From: Kiritimatiellia bacterium
Lineage (GTDB): Bacteria > Verrucomicrobiota > Kiritimatiellia > RFP12 > DVOR01
Assembly: GCA_017531445.1 (NCBI GenBank)
Contig: JAFXKZ010000002.1
Span: 823,286 to 887,285 of the forward strand
Direction of reading: 5' to 3'
Length of the DNA stretch: 64,000 nt
The notes under the pieces are model-generated. The model was not told the DNA's origin and ran no database searches. It saw only the letters and a list, made by a program, of their open reading frames with translations. Within the stretch, counting starts at the first letter, position 1; each line of letters begins with the position of its first letter. The position numbers and the translations under genes were made by a program. Below are positions 36,792 through 45,165 of the stretch, one piece after another.

Positions 36792-37250
36792 TTACGCATC
36801 ACGCAGGATTTTCAGCACACTGTCGCGATCGGTTGCAGCCACCATCGCCGCACGCTTTTCATCATCCATCAGCATCCGGCTGACCGTTCCGAGGAATTTG
36901 ATATAGCCTGCCCCGGAGGCAATCGGCACAAGCATCAAAACCACCACACGCGTCGGCAAACCGTCAGGCGCATCCGCTGCAAAACCTTCCTTGTGCAAAC
37001 CGATGGCGCAAATCAATTCATTCACCACATCGGTCCGCCCATGCGGCAACGCGATTTCATCGGTCATCACCGTGGAAGCCGACATTTCACGACGCACGAT
37101 TGCCTGCTTGGCTTCATCACGTTTATCTTCTGCCAAAAGCCCTTCTGCGACGAGTGCATCGGTCAATTCCGCAATCGCACCAAACATATCTTCGCTCTTC
37201 AGCGAATTCACCACTATCGCACGATCGAGGAGTTCTGCATAACTATTCAT
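36792..37250 (-). CDS. ptsN: PTS EIIA component, Ntr/fructose type
   Basis: A 152-residue EIIA-Ntr-like protein; the phospho-histidine is H70 in EIALPHGRTDVV. No EIIB or EIIC domain is fused or adjacent. With ptsI, ptsH and hprK elsewhere in the window it probably forms a regulatory phosphorelay. AAGGA lies eight bases before the ATG. It precedes ileS on the same strand by a 116-base gap, so a link is uncertain. Confidence 0.88.
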   Translation of the reverse strand: MNSYAELLDRAIVVNSLKSEDMFGAIAELTDALVAEGLLAEDKRDEAKQAIVRREMSASTVMTDEIALPHGRTDVVNELICAIGLHKEGFAADAPDGLPTRVVVLMLVPIASGAGYIKFLGTVSRMLMDDEKRAAMVAATDRDSVLKILRDA

Positions 37251-37283
37251 AACACGATCCTTTATTCTAAATCCTTTTGTTAC

Positions 37284-38255
37284 TCACATATAGCGCACCC
37301 GCAGGGTGTCGTTTTCCAAAATATCGCGCTCCAACATCGCATCCAACGCGCGCCCCACCGGCCCCGGAGTGCCGTCCGCCCCCACGGGATGACCGTTATA
37401 GCGCACGACCGAAGCCACATTCCAAGTGGTACCCACCACCAGAATCTCGCGCGCTTCGGCCAACTCTTCTTCACGAATCGGGCGGAAGACCACGCCCTTT
37501 ACCAATTCTTCCTGCGCACACGCCTGCGCCAATTCCGCCACGCGAATCATTGTTGTCCCCGGCAAAATCGTATCCGGAGAGGGAAAGACCAGGCGACCGC
37601 TCTTGGAAACCATCCCCACATTTTCCGTGGCACTCTCGGTAATGTGTCCCTGTTCGTCCACACCGACAACGAAGTCCACGCCATGCAGCATCGCCTCTGC
37701 TTTCATCAGCGCATTGGGAATATAGTTGCACGTCTTTACCGCAGCCATATAGGGCGGCTTGGGGGGCACAGCACTTTTCCGCAATGTCGCCCCTTCCGGA
37801 TGACGCTTCATAAAAGGTGCCCCGGCACCATAGACCAGAATATACAGTGCCGCGCCCATGCTTTCTGCCGGGGCAACACCCATCCCGCCGGGGCCGCGGC
37901 TCAACACCACCCGCACCGAACAGTCCGGCTGCGCCGCCGTTTCAAGGGCATCCAACACCGTTTGGCGGATAGCTTCAAGCCCTTTCCGGTAGCCCAAGCC
38001 GATGGCGTGCGCACTGCGTTGCAGACGATGCAGGTGCGCATCCAGATTATACACCGCACCATTCACACCTTTCATGGTCTCGAAAACGCCATCGCCCCGA
38101 TGCACCAAATGGTCATGAAACGGCACTTGCATCAGTGCTGTGTCCGTAACATATCCATCCAAAAGGCTGGAGTAGAAAAGATAATACGGCACGGCCCCCG
38201 GCACATCCGAGGCGCGCAACCGTTCCAAATAAGTTTCTGTGGTAATCTGTTTCAT
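37284..38255 (-). CDS. class IV aminotransferase (BCAT/D-amino acid/ADC lyase-like)
   Basis: PLP enzyme of fold type IV. The lysine is in AAVKTCNYIPNALMKAEA (Schiff base); ITESATENVGMVSKSGRLVFPSPDTILPGTTMIRVAELA is the signature region. The closest description is a branched-chain aminotransferase-like protein; a D-amino acid transaminase or aminodeoxychorismate lyase cannot be excluded. The ATG at 38255 has TGGTATACT (an extended -10) about 18 bases upstream. A 33-base gap separates it from ptsN. Confidence 0.85.
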   Translation of the reverse strand: MKQITTETYLERLRASDVPGAVPYYLFYSSLLDGYVTDTALMQVPFHDHLVHRGDGVFETMKGVNGAVYNLDAHLHRLQRSAHAIGLGYRKGLEAIRQTVLDALETAAQPDCSVRVVLSRGPGGMGVAPAESMGAALYILVYGAGAPFMKRHPEGATLRKSAVPPKPPYMAAVKTCNYIPNALMKAEAMLHGVDFVVGVDEQGHITESATENVGMVSKSGRLVFPSPDTILPGTTMIRVAELAQACAQEELVKGVVFRPIREEELAEAREILVVGTTWNVASVVRYNGHPVGADGTPGPVGRALDAMLERDILENDTLRVRYM

Positions 38256-38269
38256 CTCGTTAACGACAC

Positions 38270-38281
38270 TTTCAGTATACC
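38270..38281 (-). promoter_or_regulatory. extended -10 promoter of the aminotransferase gene
   Basis: Read on the minus strand, TGTGGTATACTG, with TG one base before TATACT; the ATG is 18 bases downstream, giving a leader of only about 11 bases. Confidence 0.45.
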
Positions 38282-38453
38282 ACATCTTCTGCACATTCTT
38301 GCGCGTCTGCCGCAATCTTTCAGCGGGTTCAGCGCATTTTTTCGGGGGCAAACGTGCAAAAACTCCACCCGTTCAGCATTACCGACGCGCCGAATGCGCG
38401 CGCAGCCACCCTCTCAAAGTGTCCCGTTTTCTCCGAAAATCAGACGAATTCCT

Positions 38454-38511
38454 GCAGGACTGCACGGTTGAAATGCAGGACTGCACGGTTGAAATCCTGT
38501 CAAAGGATTTC
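38454..38511. repeat. 21-bp tandem duplication and 7-bp hairpin
   Basis: GCAGGACTGCACGGTTGAAA plus T is repeated exactly at 38454-38474 and 38475-38495. Next to it GAAATCC (38491-38497) and GGATTTC (38505-38511) form a hairpin followed by GTTTTT on the plus strand, overlapping the end of the Sel1 gene. Confidence 0.75.
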
Positions 38512-39741
38512 GTTTTTCCTCCGGAGCATCAGCGGAAGAATACCGAAAAGCAACAGCATCCCGGCCAGAAGCAGCAACGCTGCGATGCCGGAAAGCACGT
38601 AACACAATGCGCAGTTCGTATCGCTCGGCTCAATGTCAAATGCCGCAAGCAGACCTTTCACCTTTGCTGTCAGGCACCATTCCGACTCCACCTGAATCAA
38701 CCGCACCCGCGCTTCCTGATGGCCATTCTCCGCGGCTGTGCGCAGCCACTTCACCGCCTCGGCATAGTCGCGTTTCACTCCCAACCCCAGGTAGTAGCAC
38801 ATACTCAAGATATGCTGCGCGTCGATATTTCCGAGTGCCGCCGCCTGCTGATACCACTTTGCCGCCATCACACAATCATGTTCCACACCATTGCCGTTCT
38901 CGTAGGAGACGCCCAAGTTCAGCTGCGCATAGGAATGCCCCTGTTCAGCGGCCTTGCGATACCATGCCACCGCCGTTTCATAGGATTGTTCCACCCCTTT
39001 GCCATCGGCATAACAGACGCCGAGACAATTCTGCGCTTCGGCATCCCCTTGCCCGGCGGCTTGCTCAAACCACTTCGCCGCCTCGGCGTAATCACGCTTC
39101 ACCCCTTTTCCCAGATAGTAGTGCGCCCCCAAGACAGCCTGCGCCTCGGCATGCCCCTTTCCGGCGGCTTGCTCAAACCACTTTACCGCTTCGGCAAAGG
39201 ATTTTTCCACGCCCTTGCCGGTGGCATAGCACATTCCCAGACGGTGCTGCGCATCCACATCGCCTTGCGCAGCGGCTTTGTGCAGCCACGCCACGGCCGT
39301 TTCATAGGATTGTTCCACCCCAATACCGCCACCATAACACTCCGCCAGATTGTATTGTGCCCCGGCGTGACCTTTTTCCGCGGCCTTGCGCAACCATACC
39401 ACGGCCTCTGCGGGCGATTGTTCCACACCCTCGCCACGCGCATAGACCACGCCCAGTGCCGCCTGCGCCCTGACAGAGCCCCGTGCAGCAGCTTCCCGGA
39501 AATACCGCACCGCCTCGGCATACGATTGTGCCACCGTTTCCCCTTGATAATACTGCAACCCTTTCCGGAAAAGGGTCTCGGCTTCGTCCGGCACCGCCTC
39601 CGTCTGCGCCGCCTCCTGCGGCACTGCTGCTGCCGCTTGCGCTCCGTCTGCGGCAAAACAGTCCCCGCCGAAGCAAAGAAAAACCACCCCAAACACCCAT
39701 CTCAAACCACATTTCATCAGCGTATTTCCATTCCGGTTCAT
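38500..39741 (-). CDS. Sel1-repeat (SLR) protein with signal peptide and C-terminal membrane anchor
   Basis: From the ATG at 39741 (AGGAAAG directly upstream) the protein has a signal peptide (LRWVFGVVFLCFGGDCFA), eight tandem about 36-residue Sel1-like repeats (AxxLGxxYxxGxGVxxSYxxAVxWxxKAAxxGH) across residues 60-345, and a C-terminal membrane segment (ALCYVLSGIAALLLLAGMLLLFGI) with basic end RRKNEIL. SLR proteins are scaffolds for protein-protein contacts. The reading frame stays open to an upstream ATG at 39852, adding 37 residues with no RBS. It is divergent from the ECF sigma gene, so the two may be linked in regulation (inference). Confidence 0.85.
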   Translation of the reverse strand: MNRNGNTLMKCGLRWVFGVVFLCFGGDCFAADGAQAAAAVPQEAAQTEAVPDEAETLFRKGLQYYQGETVAQSYAEAVRYFREAAARGSVRAQAALGVVYARGEGVEQSPAEAVVWLRKAAEKGHAGAQYNLAECYGGGIGVEQSYETAVAWLHKAAAQGDVDAQHRLGMCYATGKGVEKSFAEAVKWFEQAAGKGHAEAQAVLGAHYYLGKGVKRDYAEAAKWFEQAAGQGDAEAQNCLGVCYADGKGVEQSYETAVAWYRKAAEQGHSYAQLNLGVSYENGNGVEHDCVMAAKWYQQAAALGNIDAQHILSMCYYLGLGVKRDYAEAVKWLRTAAENGHQEARVRLIQVESEWCLTAKVKGLLAAFDIEPSDTNCALCYVLSGIAALLLLAGMLLLFGILPLMLRRKNEIL

Positions 39742-39867
39742 GCTTTCCTGTGCGGCTTCCTGCCAATGCGCAAACGCTTCATGCGCCGCATTGAAAAAGG
39801 TCCGCGCCACCAATAAAATAGCACTTTCCCCCTCCTCCGGCAATCGTTCCATTGCAATGTTACGATG

Positions 39868-39898
39868 ATTTAACCGAATTCTAACACGATTCTAACCT
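39868..39898. promoter_or_regulatory. three 11-bp-phased TAAC boxes
   Basis: TTTAACC, TTCTAACA and TTCTAACC have TAAC at 39871, 39882 and 39893, exactly 11 bp apart, in the divergent gap before the sigma gene. Helically phased direct repeats of this type are bound by OmpR/PhoB-family regulators; the binder here is unknown. Confidence 0.6.
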
Positions 39899-39959
39899 AC
39901 ACCCCACCCCTGCGGTATACAATACCCTCATCAACAACCCGCACAGGAAAGGAACCCAA

Positions 39960-40475
39960 ATGATTACCCTCCCTCAACTCACGCAATGTTACCTCGACCT
40001 CTCCCCAAAAATGTACCATTGGCTCACCTCAAACGGTTGCGACACTTCCGCCGCACAGGATTTGATCCACGAGAGCTTTTTGCGCGTATGGCGGCGGAAA
40101 GAACAGGTCGCCTCCCACTCGCTTCCTGCACTTCTCTGGACCATCCTCCGCCATCTGCGCATTGATGCCTTCCGTCGGCTCCGCCCCACGCTCACGCTCA
40201 GTGACCCGGTCACAGAAAGCTTGCTGGAGCCCTATGTCCCCGACACCCTGACGCCACTGGACCGCGCCTACCTGCGCCGTCAAATCAACCGCGCCTTGCA
40301 ATCCCTGCCGCCCGTCTACCGCACCACCTTCACCCTCTTCACCCTCCAAAGGCTCCCCATCAAAGTCATCGCCCGCCAGACAATGGCAAGCGAAACCCTC
40401 GTCAAAGTCCGCCTCCATCGCGCCCGGCAGAAACTCCGCCTCGCGCTTTCAGCCAATGGCATCCGGTGTGCCTGA
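39960..40475 (+). CDS. ECF-type RNA polymerase sigma factor
   Basis: A 171-residue sigma-70 family protein with region 2 (AAQDLIHESFLRVWRRKEQV, TILRHLRIDAFRRLR) and region 4 (ALQSLPPVYRTTFTLFTLQRLPIKVIARQTMASETLVKVRLHRARQKLRLAL). AGGAAAGGAA precedes the ATG. The first part of region 2 is unusual (YLDLSPKMYHWLTSNGCDTS). No anti-sigma factor is seen beside it; the divergent Sel1 protein and the downstream DUF3472 protein are candidates for controlled genes. Confidence 0.9.
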   Translation: MITLPQLTQCYLDLSPKMYHWLTSNGCDTSAAQDLIHESFLRVWRRKEQVASHSLPALLWTILRHLRIDAFRRLRPTLTLSDPVTESLLEPYVPDTLTPLDRAYLRRQINRALQSLPPVYRTTFTLFTLQRLPIKVIARQTMASETLVKVRLHRARQKLRLALSANGIRCA

Positions 40476-40647
40476 GGCATTCATATGCGCAGGTCTCCGT
40501 CTTTTAATAAGGTTACAACGCCTTTTCCGGGAAAATCGGAGCCTTGCGCCAGTCTGCCGCCACACGCTGAGACATCTCCCTGCCACACGCTCACGCCCGG
40601 CAATCGGGCGTGAGCGCAGAGGATGCCGACAGAGGGCGCATTCAATC

Positions 40648-40729
40648 CCGGCGATACGCGCTTTGCACATCGCCGGGATTCCCGCGCAACATGGGCGATA
40701 GTGCAAAGGCAATGCCGCCCATGTTCAAA
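40648..40729. repeat. 22-bp-step array, copy E
   Basis: CCGGCGA (40648), TCGCCGG (40670), TGGGCGA (40692) and CCGCCCA (40715) at 22, 22 and 23 bp. AACATGGGCG and CGCCCATGTT form a perfect 10-bp inverted repeat. Confidence 0.82.
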
Positions 40730-40894
40730 AAGCCTTCTGCCGCCCTCCGCAGAACGGTCGGCAGATGGCTCAAAAGAGGCTGCACCGCGCCGCGCCGCAG
40801 AAAGGCTTGTGTGCCGCAAAATCCATGCGCGACACGGCACCTTCCCGGGTGCGTAGTAAAGAGTGCAAGCCTTGATTTCTCTTATGAAAAACAG

Positions 40895-40923
40895 GTGCAA
40901 CCGGACATAAAAAAGATTATAAT
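40895..40923 (+). promoter_or_regulatory. promoter of the DUF3472 gene
   Basis: TATAAT at 40918-40923 with a weak -35 (GTGCAA, 40895-40900) 17 bases upstream; the ATG is 52 bases downstream. Confidence 0.55.
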
Positions 40924-40974
40924 AGTGCCGTTACACGTAGCGTATCGCCGCAGAAGAAAGCACGGAGAGTGAAA

Positions 40975-41889
40975 ATGAAACGATTGCTGATGGCTTGTTT
41001 ATTGGTTGCAGGTTCAATGGTATCCCTGGCACAACAAAGCGGCGAAGAGCAGGCGGCGCGGCAGGCACGCAGCGTTCATCTGGCCTACCGGGGATGGGCC
41101 ACGCCGGCAAAGATTTTCTATCTTGAAGCCACGCCCACGCAGATGGCACCCGGCACCTACTTCAGCACGATTGCTTTTAATGGCGGTTATTGCGGGCTTC
41201 AACTCCTTCCAAACGGGAAGCGCATCGCCATTTTCTCCGTATGGGAGCCGAGCAATCCGTTCAACTTCAAAGACCATCCCGATGCCGTGGAAGAGTGCAA
41301 ACGCACCGCCGCCCACTATCAGGGCGAGGGCGTCCATGTGCAACGTTTCGGCGGCGAAGGCACCGGCGGCAAATCCACAATGCCGCTGGAATGGGATCGC
41401 GACCAACCGGTGTGCATGGCCATCTCCGTGGCACAGCACGGGAAATACCGCACCGCGTTTACCTGCTGGATCTGGAATGCCGAAAAGCAGGATTGGTTCC
41501 GCATGGCCACCTTCTCCACGCTGGTCAATCAAGGCAAGGCAGAATTGAAATCGCCGTATTCCTTCCTGGAAGACTTCCGCCGCAACGTCAAGAGCCGTGA
41601 AGAAACGCGTATCGGGCACGTCAGCCGCCTGTGGGCGTGGAACGGCACTGAATGGGGTGCCTCAACTGCCGCACAGTTCACCGCAGACAGCAACACGCTG
41701 ACCAATATCGATGCCGGCACTTCGGCCAATGGTTTCTGGATGGCCACCGGCGGTGCCACTACCAATGTCACCACCAAACTTTGGACACTGGTCAAGCCCG
41801 GCGGCGCACCGGATGATTCCGAAGCGCGCCGAACACGTTTGGTCGAAGCAGTGAAAGCGGCAGAAACCGCAGACGCCGCCACGCGCTGA
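40975..41889 (+). CDS. secreted DUF3472-domain protein
   Basis: A 304-residue protein with a signal peptide (MKRLLMACLLVAGSMVSLAQ). The core (SVHLAYRGWATPAKIFYLEATPTQMAPGTYFSTIAFNGGYCGLQLLPNGKRIAIFSVWE) looks like DUF3472, a beta-rich domain of unknown function often found in glycan-degrading PVC and Bacteroidota bacteria. The C-terminal region continues with the DUF3472-type RIGHVSRLWAWNG and ends in Ala/Glu-rich helix. The ATG at 40975 is chosen because GGAG fits it better than the GTG at 40969. It has its own promoter and terminator. Confidence 0.82.
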   Translation: MKRLLMACLLVAGSMVSLAQQSGEEQAARQARSVHLAYRGWATPAKIFYLEATPTQMAPGTYFSTIAFNGGYCGLQLLPNGKRIAIFSVWEPSNPFNFKDHPDAVEECKRTAAHYQGEGVHVQRFGGEGTGGKSTMPLEWDRDQPVCMAISVAQHGKYRTAFTCWIWNAEKQDWFRMATFSTLVNQGKAELKSPYSFLEDFRRNVKSREETRIGHVSRLWAWNGTEWGASTAAQFTADSNTLTNIDAGTSANGFWMATGGATTNVTTKLWTLVKPGGAPDDSEARRTRLVEAVKAAETADAATR

Positions 41890-41904
41890 ACACTGGTTAC
41901 CTGT

Positions 41905-41948
41905 GCGCGGGAAGGCTCCTTTCTTACGGAGATTTCCGCGCCTGTTTT
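41905..41948 (+). terminator. terminator of the DUF3472 gene
   Basis: GCGCGG-GAA and TTTCCGCGC arms, with inner CTCC/GGAG, followed by CTGTTTTA. It begins 16 bases after the stop. Confidence 0.75.
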
Positions 41949-41999
41949 ATCCGGAAGCCACCCCTTCTTTCACCCGATAAGTTTTCCACTCCACACCCG

Positions 42000-43367
42000 A
42001 TGCGCGTTGCATTTATTGCTGATGTCCATGCCAACCTGCCCGCACTGGAAGCCGTGATTTCCGATGCGCGTACGCATGGTGCTTCCCATTTGCTCTGCCT
42101 GGGCGATGTGGTGGGCTATGGACCTCAACCGGTAGAGACGCTCAAACGCATCCGCGAAATCGCCTCGGGCGTATTGCTGGGCAATCATGATGCCGCAGCG
42201 GCAGAGTTGCTGAATCTCCAGCTCTTCAATCCCTTTGCCAAAGAAACAGCCGAACGCGCCATTCTTGCACTGGATGATGAAGCCAAAGCCTATTTGCGCA
42301 ATCTTCCCAATATGCTGGAGGTTAAAAATATCGCTTGCGCACACAGTTGCTTTGATGCGCCGGAGACCTTCAGTTATCTCACCGATGAAGCCGCCGCCGA
42401 ACGCAGTCTTGATGCCATGCCTGCATTCACCCTGCTGGTCGTAGGACACACGCATATTCAAAGTCTTTATGCGCAATCCGCCCCCGGAAGCCCCGTACTG
42501 CGATTGCCGATCGCGCCGCAAGTCCAATTGCAGCCCCATCACCGCTATGTCGTCAATCCCGGCAGTGTCGGGTTCCCGCGAACGGATGGTTTGACCGCAG
42601 ATTACCTCATTTACGACACCCTGATGCGGCGGCTCTTCTTCCGCTCGGTCGCCTACGATATCGCCCCCTACCGTCTGGCATTGGTGCGCAATGGCTACAA
42701 TCCGCTGAACTATTGGTTCCTCAGTCCGGAAGCAAGAATGCGGCAAACGGAATTGGCCTTGCGCAATCCGGCTCCGGAAACACCCCGCGCCTTTGGCGAA
42801 GGCTCGGCTTTCCGACCCGCCAAGAAGCCTGTTTCGACCAAAGTTCACTTTGGGATTTATGCACTGATTCTGCTGGGGTTGCTCCTGGGAGCGGTGACGG
42901 TTGTCCGCACGTTGCACCGAAATATGCCCGAAGAAGCAACTGTTTCAGCCCCCGCCGCCGTCAATCTTCTTCCGCCGTTGCGCGCCTGGACCGTTTCTGG
43001 AGCAACCGGATATCTGCACCCTCCCGAGGAAAACGCCCTCCTGTTCCACCCGGATTCCGGCGAACCGCGGCTCTATCGGCTCCACTCGCCGTTGGTTCAG
43101 CTCCCAAGAAACGTGCGGGAATTACGGTTTTCATTCCGGACAATCTCCGAGAAGCAACGCCTCCGCCACTTCAACGTATATGCCGAATTCGTTGACAGTT
43201 TGGGCAACCGTAAAAAAGATCGTGCCCATGCTTACAAAAAGACCGGACGGCAAGCCTATTCAATCAAGCTGCCCCGCGGTGCCGCCGCCCTGCGGATTTG
43301 CTTTGAAACCGCGATTGACGCGCCGCTTAAACTCATCCATCCTGAATTGGAAATTGTCCGGGACTAA
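42000..43367 (+). CDS. metallophosphoesterase fused through a membrane segment to a C-terminal beta domain
   Basis: A 455-residue protein. Residues 1-240 are a calcineurin-like phosphoesterase of the YfcE/diadenosine tetraphosphatase-like group (MRVAFIADVHANLPALEAV, LCLGDVVGYGPQP, GNHDAAAAE, VGHTHIQSL, VVNPGSVGFPR). A membrane helix (FGIYALILLGLLLGAVTVV) follows near residue 290, then about 140 residues of probable beta sandwich (RELRFSFRTI, AALRICFETAIDAPLKLIHPELEIV). The catalytic half would be cytoplasmic and the tail external. The substrate is unknown. No Shine-Dalgarno is seen before the ATG. Confidence 0.82.
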   Translation: MRVAFIADVHANLPALEAVISDARTHGASHLLCLGDVVGYGPQPVETLKRIREIASGVLLGNHDAAAAELLNLQLFNPFAKETAERAILALDDEAKAYLRNLPNMLEVKNIACAHSCFDAPETFSYLTDEAAAERSLDAMPAFTLLVVGHTHIQSLYAQSAPGSPVLRLPIAPQVQLQPHHRYVVNPGSVGFPRTDGLTADYLIYDTLMRRLFFRSVAYDIAPYRLALVRNGYNPLNYWFLSPEARMRQTELALRNPAPETPRAFGEGSAFRPAKKPVSTKVHFGIYALILLGLLLGAVTVVRTLHRNMPEEATVSAPAAVNLLPPLRAWTVSGATGYLHPPEENALLFHPDSGEPRLYRLHSPLVQLPRNVRELRFSFRTISEKQRLRHFNVYAEFVDSLGNRKKDRAHAYKKTGRQAYSIKLPRGAAALRICFETAIDAPLKLIHPELEIVRD

Positions 43368-43437
43368 ACACCTCTCCCATGCCCGCGCACCTCACAACGC
43401 GCTGCACCGCCAAAGCAACATCAAAAAGGTTACGCCG

Positions 43438-45141
43438 ATGAATCCACCCCGTTCTCTTTTGCTTACGTTCCTATTGTTTCCCCTCACGCTCCTTTCCGCC
43501 GCCGCAGCGCAACATCCGGTCTATGAACCCTCCGGCACACCGATGCGCACGGTTGCCGAAGCTCCCACCCCTCACGGGTTGCGATTGATTCCGGTCTCCA
43601 TGCGCCAACGCTTCGATCGCGATATCCTCTCCGGCATTGCCCCTGCTTCTGCAAGTCTCACCCTGACAGGGTGGCGCGGCGAAACCGTTCAGGCGCAGGT
43701 ATTGGTTGAAGCACCTGATGGGTTTCAATCGCTTACCGCCACCTCCGCAGCGGGGCATATTGACGTGCGGCCCCTGCGCTACACCACCGGAAACGGCGTC
43801 CTCATCCCCGATATCATCGACAGTTTTGACGGGCAACACTTTCAGGGTTGCGTGCGACCGCTCCTGCTCTCCTGCGTCCTTCCTGCTGATGCGCCACCGG
43901 TGATAAACGATACGTTAATCGTTATCGCGAACGGAACGCGCCTGACCCTGCCCGTTACCATTGCAGTGTGCGCAGCAACCTTGCCGCCGCCTTCGGCCTG
44001 GGCGTTCCATCTCGACCTTTGGCAGCACCCTGATGCTGCATCGCGCTGGCATGACGTGCCGATGTGGTCGGAAGCCCACCTGAACACACTTCAGCCGCAA
44101 CTGCGCTATCTGGCCGATATGGGGCAGAAGACTATCACCTGCACCTTGATTGAGGAAGCCTGGCAGAGCCAAACCTACGACCGCTTCCGCTCCATGGTTG
44201 CCATCACCAAAGCCGCTGACGGCACATGGCAATACGACTATTCCGCGTTTGACACCTGGGTCACCTTCGCCCGGGAGACCATCGGTATGAAGTCCGCGAC
44301 GCTCAACTGTTACACCATGATTCCGTGGTCCCTCACCTTCCCCTACACCGATGCCGCCACCGGATGCCGCGTTGCGCCGAAACTGGTGCCGGGAAGTGCG
44401 GAATACGAAGCGTTCTGGGGCGCGTTCCTGACCGACTTTGTCCGCCATCTGAAGGCCAAAGGCTGGCTCTCCATCACGCGTATTGCCATGGATGAACGCC
44501 CCGACAATCTCCTCAAACCCGCACTGGAAATCGTGCGCAAGTACGCGCCGGAATTGAAGATTGTCGCCGCTTGCGATCATCCGAGCGCAATCAATCGCGA
44601 CTTTGAAGACGTCTCTTATGCTTACGGCCATTGCGAAAAACTCATCGCAGAGCTCCCAGACCGCAAAGCAAAAGGCAAAACAACCACCTTTTATACCTGT
44701 CTCTATCCACGCCGCCCCAACACGCTGATGTATTGCGATTTGGCCGAATCCGAATGGCTCATTCCGATGGCCGCCCATTATGGATTGGACGGGATGCTGC
44801 GCTGGGCATTCCACTCTTGGGAAGCCAATCCGTTTTATTCAATGGATCATGTGCGCTTCCCTTCGGGCGATACCGCATTGATGTATCCCGGCGCCCGCCC
44901 CTCGTTGCGCCTTAATGCCATCCGCAACGGGATTCAAACCTTTGAGAAGATCCGTCTGCTCCGCGCCGAAGCTGAACGTCAAAACCGCCCTGATGCTCTC
45001 GCGCCGCTCACCGAAGCACTCCAGCGTTTCACCGTTGCCCGCGGTCAGGAAGCCGGTATCCATGAAGCCGATCTCACAGCCTTGGATCAGGCTCTGGACG
45101 CCGTTACGCTGATCCTCTTCCCCTCTGCGCCACAGCCCTAA
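43438..45141 (+). CDS. GH123-like (DUF4091) secreted glycosidase
   Basis: A 567-residue exported protein (signal peptide MNPPRSLLLTFLLFPLTLLSAAAA). The architecture, an N-terminal beta domain (about 25-190) followed by a catalytic barrel, and the motif ITRIAMDERPDNLL with adjacent D352-E353, match GH123/DUF4091, whose founding activity is beta-N-acetylgalactosaminidase. GMLRWAFHSWEANPF is a further family-type stretch. AAGG precedes the ATG. It is followed by pyrC after 24 bases, with no obvious functional link. Some DUF4091 proteins lack proven activity, so the substrate is inferred. Confidence 0.82.
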   Translation: MNPPRSLLLTFLLFPLTLLSAAAAQHPVYEPSGTPMRTVAEAPTPHGLRLIPVSMRQRFDRDILSGIAPASASLTLTGWRGETVQAQVLVEAPDGFQSLTATSAAGHIDVRPLRYTTGNGVLIPDIIDSFDGQHFQGCVRPLLLSCVLPADAPPVINDTLIVIANGTRLTLPVTIAVCAATLPPPSAWAFHLDLWQHPDAASRWHDVPMWSEAHLNTLQPQLRYLADMGQKTITCTLIEEAWQSQTYDRFRSMVAITKAADGTWQYDYSAFDTWVTFARETIGMKSATLNCYTMIPWSLTFPYTDAATGCRVAPKLVPGSAEYEAFWGAFLTDFVRHLKAKGWLSITRIAMDERPDNLLKPALEIVRKYAPELKIVAACDHPSAINRDFEDVSYAYGHCEKLIAELPDRKAKGKTTTFYTCLYPRRPNTLMYCDLAESEWLIPMAAHYGLDGMLRWAFHSWEANPFYSMDHVRFPSGDTALMYPGARPSLRLNAIRNGIQTFEKIRLLRAEAERQNRPDALAPLTEALQRFTVARGQEAGIHEADLTALDQALDAVTLILFPSAPQP

Positions 45142-45165
45142 CCCCCTCTGAAAGGATTTCCCGCC

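Larger units (their letters stand above)
40476..40974. other. 499-bp intergenic region
   Basis: Follows the ECF sigma gene. It contains the 22-bp array E (40648-40729) and the promoter of the DUF3472 gene (40895-40923). No gene is seen. Confidence 0.55.

Noticed and set aside
39742-39852. Upstream in-frame extension of the Sel1 gene
   Set aside because: It would bury the signal peptide 45 residues inside the protein and lacks an RBS, although the codons look fairly gene-like.
42901-43437. Extending the GH123-like gene upstream to 42901
   Set aside because: The extension overlaps the phosphoesterase gene in another frame, whereas the ATG at 43438 has a signal peptide and an RBS.
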